Below, piece by piece: positions 1-12,736 of a DNA stretch of 64,000 nucleotides (its first letter is position 1; the number at the start of each line of letters is the position of its first letter). Source of the DNA: Tyto alba (Eukaryota; Chordata; Aves; Strigiformes; Tytonidae); NCBI RefSeq assembly GCF_018691265.1, contig NW_024881316.1, positions 21,677,819 to 21,741,818 of the forward strand, read 5' to 3'. The notes under the pieces are model-generated. The model did not search any database. It was not told where the DNA came from and was given only the letters and a program-made list of their open reading frames with translations. The position numbers were made by a program, and so were the translations under genes.

Positions 1-350
1 AGACCTTATAGCAGCCTTCCAGTACTTAAAGTAGGCCTACAGGAGAGCTAGGGAGGGACTCTTTATCAGGAACTATAGTGATGGGATGAGGAGTAATGGT
101 TTTCAACTGAGAGTGAGTAGATTTAGATTAGATATAAGGAAGAATTTCTTCACTGTGAGGGTGGTGAGATACTGGCACAGGTTGCCCAGAGAAGCAGTGG
201 CTGCCCCCTCTCTGGAAGTGTTCAAGGCCAGGTTGGACGGGGATTTGAGCAACCTGGTCTGGTGGAAGGTGTCCCCGCCCATGGCTGTGGGGTTGGAACC
301 GGATGATCTTCAAGGTCCATTCCAACCCAAACCACTCTATGATTCTCTGA
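1..350 (+). mobile_element. CR1 LINE, 3' end (ORF2 C-terminus and tail), 5'-truncated
   Basis: The sequence matches the 3' end of avian CR1 as I know it: the stretch 'gggagggactctttatcagg' near 52-71, the coding tail of ORF2 at 86-300 and the ending 'tccaacccaaaccactctat' then 'gattctctga'. The translated tail holds the W-x-R-L-P-R-E motif followed by 'APSLEVFKARLDG', which is the C-terminal end of the CR1 reverse-transcriptase polyprotein. The frame stays open for 110 codons to 418 only because it runs out of the element. The 5' part is cut by the window edge, so the full length is unknown. It lies in sense with EYS. CR1 elements normally make no target duplication and none is seen. Confidence 0.93.
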
Positions 351-1244
351 TCATGTCAACTCTATTAGGAGAACAGACACCTGATTCTTCCAAACCAAAC
401 AAAGACTGGGATGAGTGAGGAAATAAGATTCAGATTTAAACTGCTGAACAAAAATAATTCCTCTCTGGTAATCTCTTAAATTGTTTTCTCGGAGTTGAGT
501 GATTTAAGGTGTTTCTCTAGTAGGATAAGTGCGCAGATATACTGTTCCGTGGATTCACTGAAATCAATAAAATGTCATTTAAAGTATTATTCTTTACATG
601 GTTGTGGACAGTAAAATAAACAGCCTGTAAAAGGCTTTTTTATTCTTGCCAAATTATGTGCAAGGTACTAGTCTTTTATTCCTGTTTAAACCAACATTTC
701 CATGATGTTCAGTTGTTTTCAGTTTCATAAGGTTTTGAAGTGATATTCTACTATGCATGTTAATGTCATTGAAAAGTCTTTCTTTTGGCTCAAAAATCTA
801 AAACATTTGCTTAAAATAATATTCTGTCACAACCTAAAAGAAATGGCATGTACACACTTCTCCATTGAAGAAAATTGCAAATAAAAGCAGTTGCTTCCTA
901 GCACAAATTACTTTATTGACAAGCTAAAAATACAAACCTCCTTATCGCACTCATATCAGATAAGGATAAATCCATTACTTCAGTAATAAAATGTTAAGTA
1001 TGTAAGTACCAAAAGATATAAGCAGTGGAGATGTTATCATATCATTGGGACTCCCGTGCCATTGCATGTCTCATCAACCTGCTTCATGGAAAACTGTCAG
1101 AGTGCTTCTGTAGACATGGCTGCCATCAGCCTGATAATGAGTTACTTTGGGGACAGGTCTTCTCTATTTGCAGGTCTCAGTTTGAAGTACATTATACAGA
1201 CAGATCACCCCTATGAAAAAAAAAAAAAAAAAGTTTTTTTTCTT

Positions 1245-1425
1245 TGGGTGGAATTTCTTGCATTTCAGTTTGTGTCTCTTGCCCTGTGTCTTTTCACTGG
1301 CCACCAGCAAGAAGATTCTGGGCCCATCTTTTCCCCTCCCAGTCAGGTCAATACAAATCGACAAGATCCCCCTGAGCCTTCCCTTGTCCAGGCTGAACAG
1401 TCCCAGCTCTCTCAGACCCGGTCAC
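1245..1425 (-). mobile_element. CR1 LINE fragment, antisense, diverged
   Basis: Read on the - strand this matches an internal CR1 3' segment. On the + strand the diagnostic words are 'gggtggaatttcttgcattt', 'cactggccaccagcaagaag', 'gatccccctgagccttccct' and 'ccaggctgaacagtcccagc', in the order expected for an antisense CR1. It is diverged and lacks the 3' terminal tail. The GC-rich stretch 1426-1520 that follows is of unknown origin. Confidence 0.8.
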
Positions 1426-1954
1426 TGACCCCAGCGCAGGGGTTAAACCAGCGACACCCAGCTCAGCCCTCAGCAAGGCTGAGCCCCTGCACTGCCAGGT
1501 GAGGGCACAGCTGGGGCATCCCAGACGTTTTGTGAACTTTTAAACTCACAATGCTCCTAACTCCACACACTAATAGTTTCCAGCTCTTTGAAGAGAGGAG
1601 AGTGTAGGGGAGTGGGAAACAGTTGGTTAGCCTATGTGTGCTTTTGGTTTATCAACATAGCATCAAGCATAATCCTTAACTGATATATTCCTGCCCTTCA
1701 GTTGATCATACATCTCCTTGAGTGGTAAAGAATGTAATATAAAATAAACAAGACTTCAAATTGCACTAGCATCTATATTTAGACAAGCATTTCAAACTTA
1801 CATACATTGAGTATGAAACACAAGGTTACAGCATTTAAAACTCATCTGTTTGAGCTCATTTTAAGATTAAAAACAGTGTGTTGATGCTTGCAGCAAGTTA
1901 TAAGGTCTTCTTGTACACTATTGAGCTGAGAGACAGTGACGGGCTGGGAAACCG

Positions 1955-1977
1955 AAAAAAAAAAAAAAAAAAAAAAA
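1955..1977. repeat. poly(A) run, 23 A
   Basis: Uninterrupted A tract directly after 'gggctgggaaaccg'. No recognised retroelement body precedes it, so it may be a simple repeat or the tail of an unrecognised insertion. Confidence 0.9.
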
Positions 1978-2891
1978 GAAAATTGTGGCCTTGATGTATA
2001 GTATCAGTGAATCAAGTTTTGCCTGATTTATTTTTGTTAGACTTTGTCAAAACTTCTAACACCTCAATTATTAAATTACTTTAAACACTTCCTGGCTCTT
2101 TATTCAAATAAATGTTTTAGTTAAACTGTGTTGAACCGAGGTCATTGCTTATTCACAGCAGCAGCTTGAATGGCTTGTGAGTGCAGCTGCAGATGTTTGC
2201 CCCACAAAGCAGCCCAGGCAAATTCTTCTCCACTTTTACAGTAAGTCAGCGAGCCACGGGATGCCTGGAAGCGGTGCTGGCACGTAGGCAGTCAGGCACC
2301 ATTTATAAGCAAAACATCCAGAACAACACTGCAAAGGCTGACACCCTGCAAAAGACTAGCAAATGAACCAGAAAGAAATCAACCTGGCAAGGAGCTTTCT
2401 TTCCACTCTGTGGATAAGAATGTCAACCAAAAAATGAAGTGAGGCTGTGTTACTTGCACTCGAAAACTTTTATTTGAAGCACATTCCTGTGATTCTATTT
2501 TAGAGAAAACTAGTAGCTTGCTGTCAGAAAGGGGGTGTGAAACTTCCACGGCTGGAAACGAGTGCTTCCAGTGGATACAAGAATGCATGATTTGCCAGTC
2601 AAGCAGATATTCCTCTCATTCAGTATTTTACACCTGATGGTAGCTGTGACCAGGTTCAGAGGAGTAAATTTTGCAATGGTCATCCATAAGACTGTCATTA
2701 GAGAAACGGTCTGTCTCAGATCTGGTAGTAAGAGCTTAGTTCATGCCCTGATCCTCCCTCAAGTTGTATTTAGTTTTTGTTGAGTTTTTCTTCAGGAGGA
2801 ACAGGGAAAATAAACCCAAATCCCAGTAATACTTCCCAATAAATTTCTCATGTAAATGTCTGATTCTTTATGTAAGCCTACAGAGCTTACG

Positions 2892-2949
2892 TTCAGAGCT
2901 GCTTCAAGCATTTATGCTCAAACATATTCAGAGCTGCTCAAGCATTTAG
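2892..2949. repeat. Two-copy direct repeat, about 35-bp period
   Basis: The phrase 'ttcagagctgcttcaagcat' at 2892 recurs at 2927 as 'ttcagagctgctcaagcatt' with one base missing. Looks like a local tandem duplication. Confidence 0.75.
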
Positions 2950-3518
2950 GATTATGTTTGGGGATAAAATGAAATTTTTTTTTTTTTTTTTTAATCAATG
3001 GTTGTAATCTCAGCAGCAGGTGACTAAACATTTTTAATTTGCTGTGCTAGACTGGTAGAAGATAACACACACATTAGTGCACTCTTAATGCTGCTGTGAA
3101 TGGAATAGCCCATATGAAGATCATGTTAGTTATTTCCCGTAGGATAAAAGGATGGTTATAAACCCAGCAATTTCTTCATTGTAATTCTATTCATATAAAT
3201 GGAAATGTTGTTATTCTATTCATGTTAATAGCAATCAGCCAGGTCATATGTTTTCTTAAAATTCAAAGCCTCTTACCAGCAAGTCCTCAATCTCCAAAAT
3301 CTTTCAGGGATTTGTTTTCAGCTGCTTTGTTGTCTGCCATCTCTTTGGATGCTTTTCCCTCATATAGAGTGGATGGCATTTAACCTCCTTGAATAACCAC
3401 CATGGTGTGTATGTTTTGCCTATCTTATGTTTTGGACACAGTCTGTATCCCTGCTTCAGTATCCCGCTCGAATGGTCCCCTTACCATGATTGCTCTGCAC
3501 GTCTCCTCTTTGCTGTCA

Positions 3519-3550
3519 CATAAGTCCTGTGTGCCATAAGTCCTGTGTCC
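3519..3550. repeat. 16-bp tandem duplication
   Basis: 'cataagtcctgtgtgc' (3519-3534) is followed directly by 'cataagtcctgtgtcc' (3535-3550): 15 of 16 bases identical. Confidence 0.9.
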
Positions 3551-5406
3551 CTTTTGTTCTTTCCCAGGCTCCACTCATTTCTCAATTACTATGCCTTTCT
3601 CTGGGTGCCCTTAGATATTTACTTTGTCCTGAATTATTTCTGTCTTTCCTCTGTCCAGATTCTTTTCTTTCATACCTGCTCCTCAGTATGTATCATTGTT
3701 TTTGTACAGGTGCAGTACTGATAATTCAGAGTAAGGAGTTTTCAATAGTGATCTTCCAAAAAATAAATTATTAAAATCAGTTTTCAGGTTGACCTGACTA
3801 AATGGGATATTTAATAAATTTGGAAGCTAGACTTAAGAAGAAGACAGATGCATGGAGTGGTGAATGCAGTCACACAGAAGGTGTCCTATCATACCACAAT
3901 CTTCCCATCTATCTTGTTTCCTCAGATGCACTCTATTCTCATGAAGCATCATCCCTTTCAAATACTTCTTTTTAAGACAGATTCCAACCTCTACAATATG
4001 GTGATCCGAAGTCTTAGCTGATACAAGAGCAGATGGCAAGGAGAGAAGGGAGTGTGCAGCAGGGGCCAATATACAATTTTTTTTTTTAATTTATTTTTTT
4101 GTAAAGCAGGTTTATGCCATCATTTTAACCAAAATGAGTAAGAATTTGGCTGTTAATGTTTAACACATTGCCGGAAATGATGACTTTCACAGGCTGTGAT
4201 GTCTATAAACCATTGTATGAAGTGTGTCATTTCTATGTTCTGTTTTGGCCAAAATGTTAGTGACATTTCAGTTCAACCTAGTCTCTCTTCCTCTAATACA
4301 ATATTTTGCATTGCTCTAATATGATTTACATTCCTCTAATATGATTTTTTTTTTGCATAGGCATAGGAGAAATATGCAGAAAGTTCAAACTTACCAATGA
4401 AGTAAATATAGTAAGGTATTTTATAAGATTGCTGTTGACAAATTTCAGAATTAGAAGTTGCTTTCTTGAAAAAAAGTAGAATCCCTTGAACTTCATAAAA
4501 TCAAAGAATGCCTCTGTCTTATGTAAAATTTACTGAAAAATATTTTTTTTAATTATGAAAGCTTATTAAATAGTCATGAAAATTCTTGTGACTTTTGATT
4601 CATTTTGCTTTGCCCTCATCATAATGATTTGTGTTATGTACATAAGTTTTTCTGATAGTTAAATCAGTAGCCTTAAATTTGTACAGTTTTAATGAATCAC
4701 ATATTTATCTCTCTGGTTAAAACAAAAAGCATTAATAAACAGACTTGATAATTAGGACAAAGAGGTGATATTGCTGACTAATTTCTAGCAACTTCGGATA
4801 AGAAATAATTAAAATGAGGAAATGATTAACATATCAGTCTAGTAGTTAATGTGAGATCTTAAAAATTGAGAAGAAAAAGATAGTGTCATTCTAGACAAAA
4901 AAATTGTGGGGAGAAATGAAAATAAAACCAACACTCTTTGTCTCCCCCTCTCCCCCCCATATAGTTATTTCTATGAATTAAAATTTATTATATTGCTGTA
5001 CTACAGCATTTTCCTTCTGCATACACATGCTTAATCTACTTGTATGGAAGTCATGTCTTGCAGAACAGCCTTATGAGATTTGGTAACTTCAAGAAATAAA
5101 ATATTTAAAAATACAGGCCTGTGTTTATTTATCAGTCCATTGTTGATATTCACTGATAAGGAAGTAGGAAAATACGTACAAACTGTGCTACATGCATCAA
5201 AGTTATTTCTTGCTCCTTTGCAGGGAAAAATGCCTTCATTATCTTTTGGCTAGATTTCAGGATAGGGACTTGATTTTGGAATTACTAAGGTACTCCCATT
5301 TTAATGAATATAATCTGAATTTCTAAACAAAAAACCCTACTGTTTTTAAAGGAAGCTGAAGTATAGTGGCAAAATTTTGTTCTGATGTGTTGTCTCATCC
5401 CTTCAG

Positions 5407-5636
5407 GATTACTGTACCCACACATCTGTCAACAGCATTCCCTATGGTTTCTTCTGATGTGCCTGAGTTGCCTGCGCCTGTTGTGCCATCTCAGATTTCC
5501 CCTGAATTGCCATCTGTATGCCAGGAAGGAATGTGCCATAATGGAGGGACTTGTCATCCCCTCTCTCTGCCTACGGGGGCCACCTCGTTTCAGTGCGACT
5601 GCCCACTACACTTCACTGGTCGGTTCTGCGAAAAAG
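5407..5636 (+). CDS. EYS: EYS coding exon A: Pro/Ser/Thr-rich linker plus EGF domain (internal exon)
   Basis: Internal exon of eyes shut homolog, a secreted protein of the photoreceptor extracellular matrix needed for photoreceptor integrity in vertebrates. The exon starts after 'catcccttcag' and ends at AAG|GTAGTC. Its first base completes a codon. Then come 37 residues rich in Pro, Ser and Thr (5408-5518) and one EGF module with all six cysteines, spaced C-x4-C-x5-C-x13-C-x-C-x8-C (first Cys codon at 5519). The core 'MCHNGGTCHP' and 'SFQCDCPLHFTGRFCEK' match the EGF just before the first laminin G domain of vertebrate EYS as I remember it. It lacks the D-x-D/N-E calcium-binding signature. 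An in-frame TGA at 5357-5359 stops the frame from extending upstream, so this is a short exon. The exon ends with one base of the next codon. I am confident of the family; exon numbering is not given by the sequence. Confidence 0.93.
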
Positions 5637-5639
5637 GTA

Positions 5640-8600
5640 GTCATGGTTCATACTTTCTCTATTAGTTGTGAAATGCAAGTCATATGCTTCTTTAAAGTAG
5701 GAATAGGGGAAGAGGTAATGATCATAATGTTTCTCTGTTTTCCATTTCAGTTACTTTTGATAACTTAGGAGCAGATTCATTGAGGTGTTTAGAATAATTG
5801 GAGGGTAAGATGGGTGATATCAGTCAGGCACAATAGTAAGAGTTGCAGGCTTGAGTTAACAAAAGAAAAGTGTCATTTGTGCAAATTGTTGTGCACAGTG
5901 TTAATGCATGCTTACAGCCTAGTATTTTTGGGACAGAAGAAAGTTAAGAAAATAAGGAGATTTCCTCAAAAGATATGTTTTCCATTTCTACAGATTATTC
6001 TTTATTCACCACTGTGCCTGGCCCTTTGTTGAAAAAGTCTTTTTTCACTTTGTAGCTCATCTACACTTCTATTGTATTACTCTTGCTTTTAATGTACAAA
6101 TTAGTCGAATGAACATAATTTAATTACTATTTGAATAAAAATGAATTATTTGAACAATTTTGATTACTTTGTAAATAGAATCAAGGCTATAAGACAAACT
6201 GATAAATAACTGCTAGGGTGTCTGTTTTGTAATTGCAATTATTTTGCTTTCCTGCTTTTCAGAAGGTTCTTTTTTGTGACAGATTTTATAGCTGGCTTCA
6301 AAAAGTGTTTTAGCTTTTAAATTACAGTGGGATATAAATGGCAGTGGATAATTCTCATAGTATTAAAGGGCATTACTAGTATACAGGAAAAGAACAAAAA
6401 AATCATCTAGATTATGGTTATATAACTGTAACATCCTTCTAATGGGATGAAATACAGGCAACTAGAGTTAAAAATGCTCTTTCCAGAATGCTGGTATATC
6501 TGAGTTAAAATCACCTTGTATTACTGTCTGAAAGTAGGTCATTACACTCACTATATGTGAAAGCAATCAATGATTGTGAGCTCAAAAAAAAAAATGTTGT
6601 GTGTTGCTTAGATATCAAAGAATATTTTACTTTTCAGCCTTTCCCAAGTTTATAATAAATTAAATCCTATATTTTCACATTTCCAGTGTTAAAATTGAAT
6701 TCTGTGAATATCTTCTAAGCATTTGTTATCTAGGCATACTATTTGCACTTGCTTTTAATACATGGAAGCTGTGCAAACTGCACCATAATCCATAAAAGAG
6801 TGGAACCTAAAAAGCATATTTGCTTCAAAGAAAAAAGATTTAGTTACCATTCAGGGTGTGTCTCAATGAAGTATTTTCAATCTTTCAATAAAGTGGTTTA
6901 TTTATTTACATACATTTTATGTGCCAGAATTCCCTTCTGTGTTCCAAAGAATGCAGTTGACATCCTTTGTATCAGCATCATCTGCAGTATTTTGGGTGGC
7001 AGCAGGTTTTGGATTTTCCTGAGGGCTATGCCAGGAGTAAGCAATGTTAAATTTAAGCAGAAGTTTGATAGACATCCTGTAGTAATAGGCCATATCTGTG
7101 TATATGGACAACCACTCTGTTGGGTGACACCTTGTCTGGACTCCACTGGTGAATTCTGCCAATGAAATACTATGGCCACCTTCTGACCTAGTCTTACCTT
7201 CCAGTTGATCTGTCAGTCTCCAGAAGTCTTCTATAGTTTGGTGTTTTTAATGCAGAATGACATAATAAATGTTTGAATCATATTATCTGGGCTGAGTACT
7301 TACCTCCCTGTGCCAGACTTTGGTAGAAGTACCTTCCGGTCCATTGACGGAAACAGCTGGTTTTGAGCTGCTCATTCAAAAAGACATCATGCTAAGCCAT
7401 TTTGTCCTTTGAAGCTTAACCAGTACAGGCCTGCTGAGTTCATACAATGGGATGAGTTAACTTTCTTCCAACTATGTTTCCATGTTTATCTTACCTGTCT
7501 AAATTAAGAGGTCCCCTTCTATCTCTTTCTGTGACTTTGTTTCAAAAATCATGTTTGAAAATATGACTGAATTATTACTACATGAAGAGCAAAGTAAAAG
7601 CAGGGAACTATTACAATAAATCACAGTTGTGATCAAATCTCTGATAGGACTGAAGCATCCTACATTAGACACACTAGTAACTATTACATTCAATAAAAAT
7701 CAAAATACAAGCTTTAAAAATATCCTGAAACAAGTAGCTCCTTTTGAGAATATAGCCTCAGCTGTATAATCATATCATGCTTTTAATGGTTGAATGTCTA
7801 GTTGCCATGAGATATCTTTTCATTTTTTCTAAAATTGGAAGAGGTGCCATTTCCTTTGCTGAAGCTTGCAGGCATGCTTGCTGAAGAGATTTTAACAGCA
7901 ATCCATTTTTCTGCATAGGATGTCTTTTAATAGTTCTGGCACTGGAAGAAGAACATGTCTCTTCTTTTTTCCCTTTGTGTGGAGAAGATAAATTAAAGGG
8001 TTCCTCTTTTCACAGAGCTCTGCTTTTACTCTGTACAACCCCACCATCAATGCAGGGAACAGCCTTCATGCTTAGCACTCCTGGGTCAGGAAGGACTGCA
8101 GTATGTGATAGGCTCATCAGCAGCTCACTGGGGCAGCTATAACCCAGGACACGTGCTGTCACATTACATGTTGATAAAGATCAGGATAATATTTTATGTA
8201 TCCTGTATTTAGCAGCTGAAAAGTAACTGAAGCATAATGTGATTTTATTTAATCCTAAAGCTTCAACAAGATTGATAATTTAGTGTAATGAGACCAGAAA
8301 CTGCCCGACTGAACTACCATTATAAACCTTTGATATTCAGGGACCTATTATTCAAGAAATCTAGAAAGAACTCAAAATTACAGGAGATAAGGGCATCTAT
8401 AATTATTTTACAATTATTTACTGTAGACCTTGCAAGGGAAAAAGTAAACTATCAAGTATGCAATCCAGAAACCTTATTTCAGTCAAGTAAAATGTCTAAA
8501 CTCCTTAAAGATAGCTGTCATCTGTTTTAATTGTGTGGTAACATATACCTGTACACCTCAGTAATATGTACTTATTAATCAAATCAGTGGTCTACCTTGT

Positions 8601-11600
8601 ACCTAACTACATTTTAGCAAGAAAATATATCATACACTCAACTGGTATAGTAATATTCAAAATGGCATATCACAGGGTCTGATATACAAACCCTGTGTAG
8701 GCATCTTGGCTTCATTAGAATGTGTGTAATTGTTTATTTCATATCTAGGTCAAGATACACTACTTAGTTTCTTACTAACAACTGTATATTTCTGACAGCA
8801 TATATGACCATCTTCTGGAGTGAAAGCAAGTGAATGTCATTATCTCAGTTATGTAGTTCAACTTGATAGTGTTTCAGTATATGCAATATTGCATTTTCCT
8901 ATTTGATTGCTCCTTAATTAATAAACTCCAACAGCTTGTTCTGCCTGTATGAAAAATATGTTCAAGTCATAAGTGTCATTATGGATATATTAGGGCCAAG
9001 ATAGTTTATTTAAATACATAGTGTATTTACTCTAAACAATCACATACCTCAGAAATATGAAATGTCCTTGAATGACAATTTTGAAAAGTGGAAATCTATC
9101 TCCATTTTTCTAAGGAAACAGAAAATTATGGATAGAAACCAATGTATTTCCTGAAGTCAAATTGAACACTGGATATATGCTCAAGTATACAAAGTGAGGA
9201 TTTAGTCTAAAGCATATATGTGCAACCATCTGAGGCTCTGAGGCCTCAAGTTCCCTTTAATACTGCTTTCAGTATTTTTTTTTTTTTTTTACTACAAATT
9301 ACCGTTAGCTGGGAATGAGAAGTTGCTACAAGCATTATTTTAAAAACTCTAACTTCAAATGCAGCATAGAAAATTTGTTGCCAATGTAAATTTAATCTTT
9401 ATTACTGAGCGTGAGTTCTAAGTCATACAATAGAAAGGGAGGACTGTGTAGACAGGGAGTACTGTGAATGGTAAATAATGTACTCTGAATGACTTTTTTT
9501 TCTTTTTCCTTTATGGATAAATAAGCTTTTTGACTTTAATATTATATGTATTGTTCTTTCCTCCATGAAACAATTATTAGCTAAGCTGTTGTGTCTGTTT
9601 CATTGTGAAATCCCTCCATACAAGTGGAAAAAACATAATGCTTGTGCTTTAGCATGAAGGCAGATGGTTGTCTATTACTGTAAAGTTCATAGCAATAGGT
9701 TTGGAATATCACTGACTTGCATGTACAAAGAAAGTATGTCCCTGACTGCTAATTATAAGATTAACATTTTTAAAGTCTCAAAAATTTTTAGTATTCTGTA
9801 AAAGTTTTCTAAATTGTTCAATAAAAGAATATTTAAATGTCATGTGTTAAAAACAGGAAATCTGTTTAATTTGATATGTTGCCTGTGTATGTTCTGTACA
9901 TTACTTAAAGGTCAACCCCTTTGACAAAGCTGCAAAACCAGGAGTAAAATGAGAGGCTGTTACAGGCATTTATCTTGCAAAAGTCCCACCTGGAGACTTT
10001 GCTATGTTTGTTCCCTGGGATATACTTGTTGAATTCCTGATTTGTTGAGCAGTACTTGATATCACCCCTAATGTTAGAAGTTTCTTTTAATAGCATCTTT
10101 TCTAGACGTTATTCCTAACTTAACATTTCTAACTTGCATCATTGACTAGGATCAATCATCTCAAACAGATTTTTTTGTCTTTATGTATTTTGTTTTGAAA
10201 ATAAATGTAATTAGTTCAATTTCTGTGATTTCAGCCATATTTAGAAGCATACGATATCATGTCTTCTACATGTCATAGATCTATTTATCTCCTTAATAAT
10301 GCTTATACTGTGTATGTATGATTTAAAACACATCTGTGACAATTTCCATCAAAAAGAAGGATGAGGAAGTGGGAATCATATAAAGAAGTGTGGATGAGGA
10401 AGGACAATAGTGTATTCATCTCCACATTCAAGTCTCAGTTTGAGGTACTCAGAAACTAAAACAGGATATTGTTACGCTATATGCTCCGGCTTTCCAGAAT
10501 TCAAGTATACATTCACCCATTTTGTCCTCCCTCAATATGATTCATAATCTCATAGGTCTCTGTGAGCAGAAAAAAAATGTTTGTAGAGATATGTATAAAA
10601 TTCAGTAAATAATTTGGTGTCATAAACCAGAGCCAATGCCTAAACTCATGAGATGCCTACTGGTTTCCCACAAAATGCATTCATTTGTGTATGTAAAACT
10701 TTTACATGAACTAGGTTTTGGGCTAGATTTGAAAAAAGGAGTAAGTTTTCCCCTAACTTTTAGAATGTTTTTTCAAAGACTGACTTAAAAAATTAAGAAC
10801 ATGGTACACTAGTTAAGAATAAACAAGGATTTAGCCAGAATTTAAATAACTTTGTACATTGTGTCTGATACACTAATTGCCATTATAGCAATTTTAAAAT
10901 TGTGTGTCAGAAATAGCTAGCCATTCCCATACAATTTATTTGAGACAATAAAATTCAACAGAAGTACTATTTTGGTGAGCAATGCAAAAAGGAATTATCT
11001 AAATTAACTTTAATGTCCTTTTCTGCACTTTCAGGCATAGATATAATCTTGCACTTTGATATGAGACTAAGCAAACCTTCTGAAGTGTGACTTATTAACA
11101 CTTCATAATATCTTACTGCCTTGGGCATAATCACATAGTGATACAGTGAGACAGGAAACTATAAAGTTTTTTGTCACCTCCATGATTTTGATTTTTTAGC
11201 AACAGATTTTATCAGAATTTAAAGTACAATTGAAAATCAGTACTTCATATATGAACTAGAGGTCTGTATCTATTTATTGTATCTTCTGTTTAAATGTCAT
11301 GAGTTAAAATCTGATCTTAGCTACACAAGTTGCCACTTCCAGTGGTATAAGTGGAAGGTATCTCTGAAGACAGTGATGAACTCATTCTGGTAATTTTGTC
11401 CAGGTATATTTAATGAGTTGATCAAGGACTTCTAGCCAGATCAACTCCCAGGTGCTCCACAAAGCTTTTTGGACTTTTTTTCTCCTTGCTCATCTATTGG
11501 TCTCTGTTTAATTTTGCTTTCCTCAAGATAAGTCCAACTCTTTTGCCACCAGGTTTATAAAATTATCCTGTGTCACCTACACTGACAATATTTAAGAATT

Positions 11601-12714
11601 TTGCTCCTCAGGTACCCATTTTTGGTTTTGAGAAAAACACTTCTGAACTCAGATTCCTAAATGGGTTTGAGGGATTTGTGTCACTAAAATAAAATTATTG
11701 TCACTGCAGAATTTTTAATTGGAAAAAAATAATATTTTAATTTCTGATTATCAGTTTAACTTTGAAATAAATATTTTATGTCATTTAGAAAGCATAGCAG
11801 CATGTATCTTACAAAACGGTGTCACACAAAAGCTTTTAGAAACCAGACTATTTATGGATGAATATGGCAATAATCACAGAAGCCAGAGATCAGTGTCTCC
11901 TGTATGTAATCACTGATATATAAACTAACCATCATGTTTCCTCAGTGAGGATCAGCCTGCAACTTGGCACATTGCATCTTGAATTTCTGTTATATGGAAG
12001 CATTTTTCAAAGCAAATAACTGGTTCCTGCAAAGAGATAACCTGTGGTTCTTGATGGCAAACTACCACTTTGGTCCAGCACTGATTTTTCAAACCAGTAA
12101 ACTGACAAATTGTTTTCTACATTTGTGGTTCTACATAGTAGCTTGGTGTTTCTGATTGAATATGTGCTTAATAATTGCAGTTATTGTTTTATGGGACTTT
12201 CAAATATTGCTATCTACCTCTTCTTGGAAGTAGTCCTGTTCCTAGAACCTTGTGTAACTGGCATGGTGGTCATTCCTGGTGTTTCCCTATTATAAAAGAA
12301 ACTAACATAGAAGAGAGATATATGAACTTCTATTTTCTACTATTATTAGAAACTCTCATCAATTTCATGTTGCAGTTAAGTGTAGAAGCACATTGTGATA
12401 TTTCTCCCTTATTAATAGGAGGGGATAATGGTACTGATGTTTTCCACCTCTTTTTGTCCCAGTTTGTATATTGGCCATCTCCTGTGCTGTGAAACAACTG
12501 TACCTATAGCTGCAGGAAAGGACTTTTTGATAATGTAGAAGAGATGGTCCTTTTAAGGCAGGAATAAGAGACAACATTTTTGCTCTCCTAACCCCAACCT
12601 ACTAGAACAGTTATTTCTTCTAAATATTTTAAAATCAACATTGCAGACACTATTGAAGCTAATGCAACATACAGATAATACAACAGCTAGGACCTAGTTA
12701 TAGAGATCTAGCTA
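5640..12714. other. Unannotated intronic stretch
   Basis: AT-rich DNA with only short open frames on both strands and no protein family I recognise. A 16-T run lies at 9275-9290. No mobile-element end was identified. Ancient repeats too diverged to see by eye may be present. Confidence 0.6.
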
Positions 12715-12736
12715 TTAAATAAATAAATAAATAAAT
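12715..12736. repeat. (AAAT)n microsatellite
   Basis: About five AAAT units in an uninterrupted run. Confidence 0.9.

Larger units (their letters stand above)
1..5406 (+). other. EYS: EYS intron upstream of exon A (partial)
   Basis: Intronic DNA ending at the acceptor tract before 5407, where 'tctcatcccttcag' gives a pyrimidine-rich run and AG. The previous EYS exon is not visible in these 5.4 kb. The stretch contains two CR1 pieces, homopolymer runs (23 A at 1955-1977, 18 T at 2975-2992) and short direct repeats. Between 350 and 1245, and from 1430 to 5406, I recognise nothing else and the open frames there look like chance. Confidence 0.8.

Noticed and set aside
86..418. 110-codon + strand frame taken as a gene
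   Set aside because: It is the C-terminal piece of CR1 ORF2 running past the end of the element into flanking DNA.
1438..1462. 'ggggttaaaccagcgacacc' as an LTR end
   Set aside because: Resembles the LTR ending of the 41224 family, but no LTR body precedes it and no other end or target duplication was found.
1056..1502. 148-codon + strand frame
   Set aside because: Crosses an antisense CR1 fragment and a homopolymer run. No conserved motif, so it is a chance frame.
5366..5406. Start codon for an EYS isoform at 5366 (GTG) or an extension of exon A upstream
   Set aside because: An in-frame TGA lies just before it, and the polypyrimidine tract with AG at 5405-5406 marks an internal exon acceptor.
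6743..7165. 140-codon + strand frame with several cysteines as a further EYS exon
   Set aside because: Cysteine spacing does not fit EGF or laminin G, no acceptor/donor pair was found that keeps phase, and exons A and B already join directly in phase.
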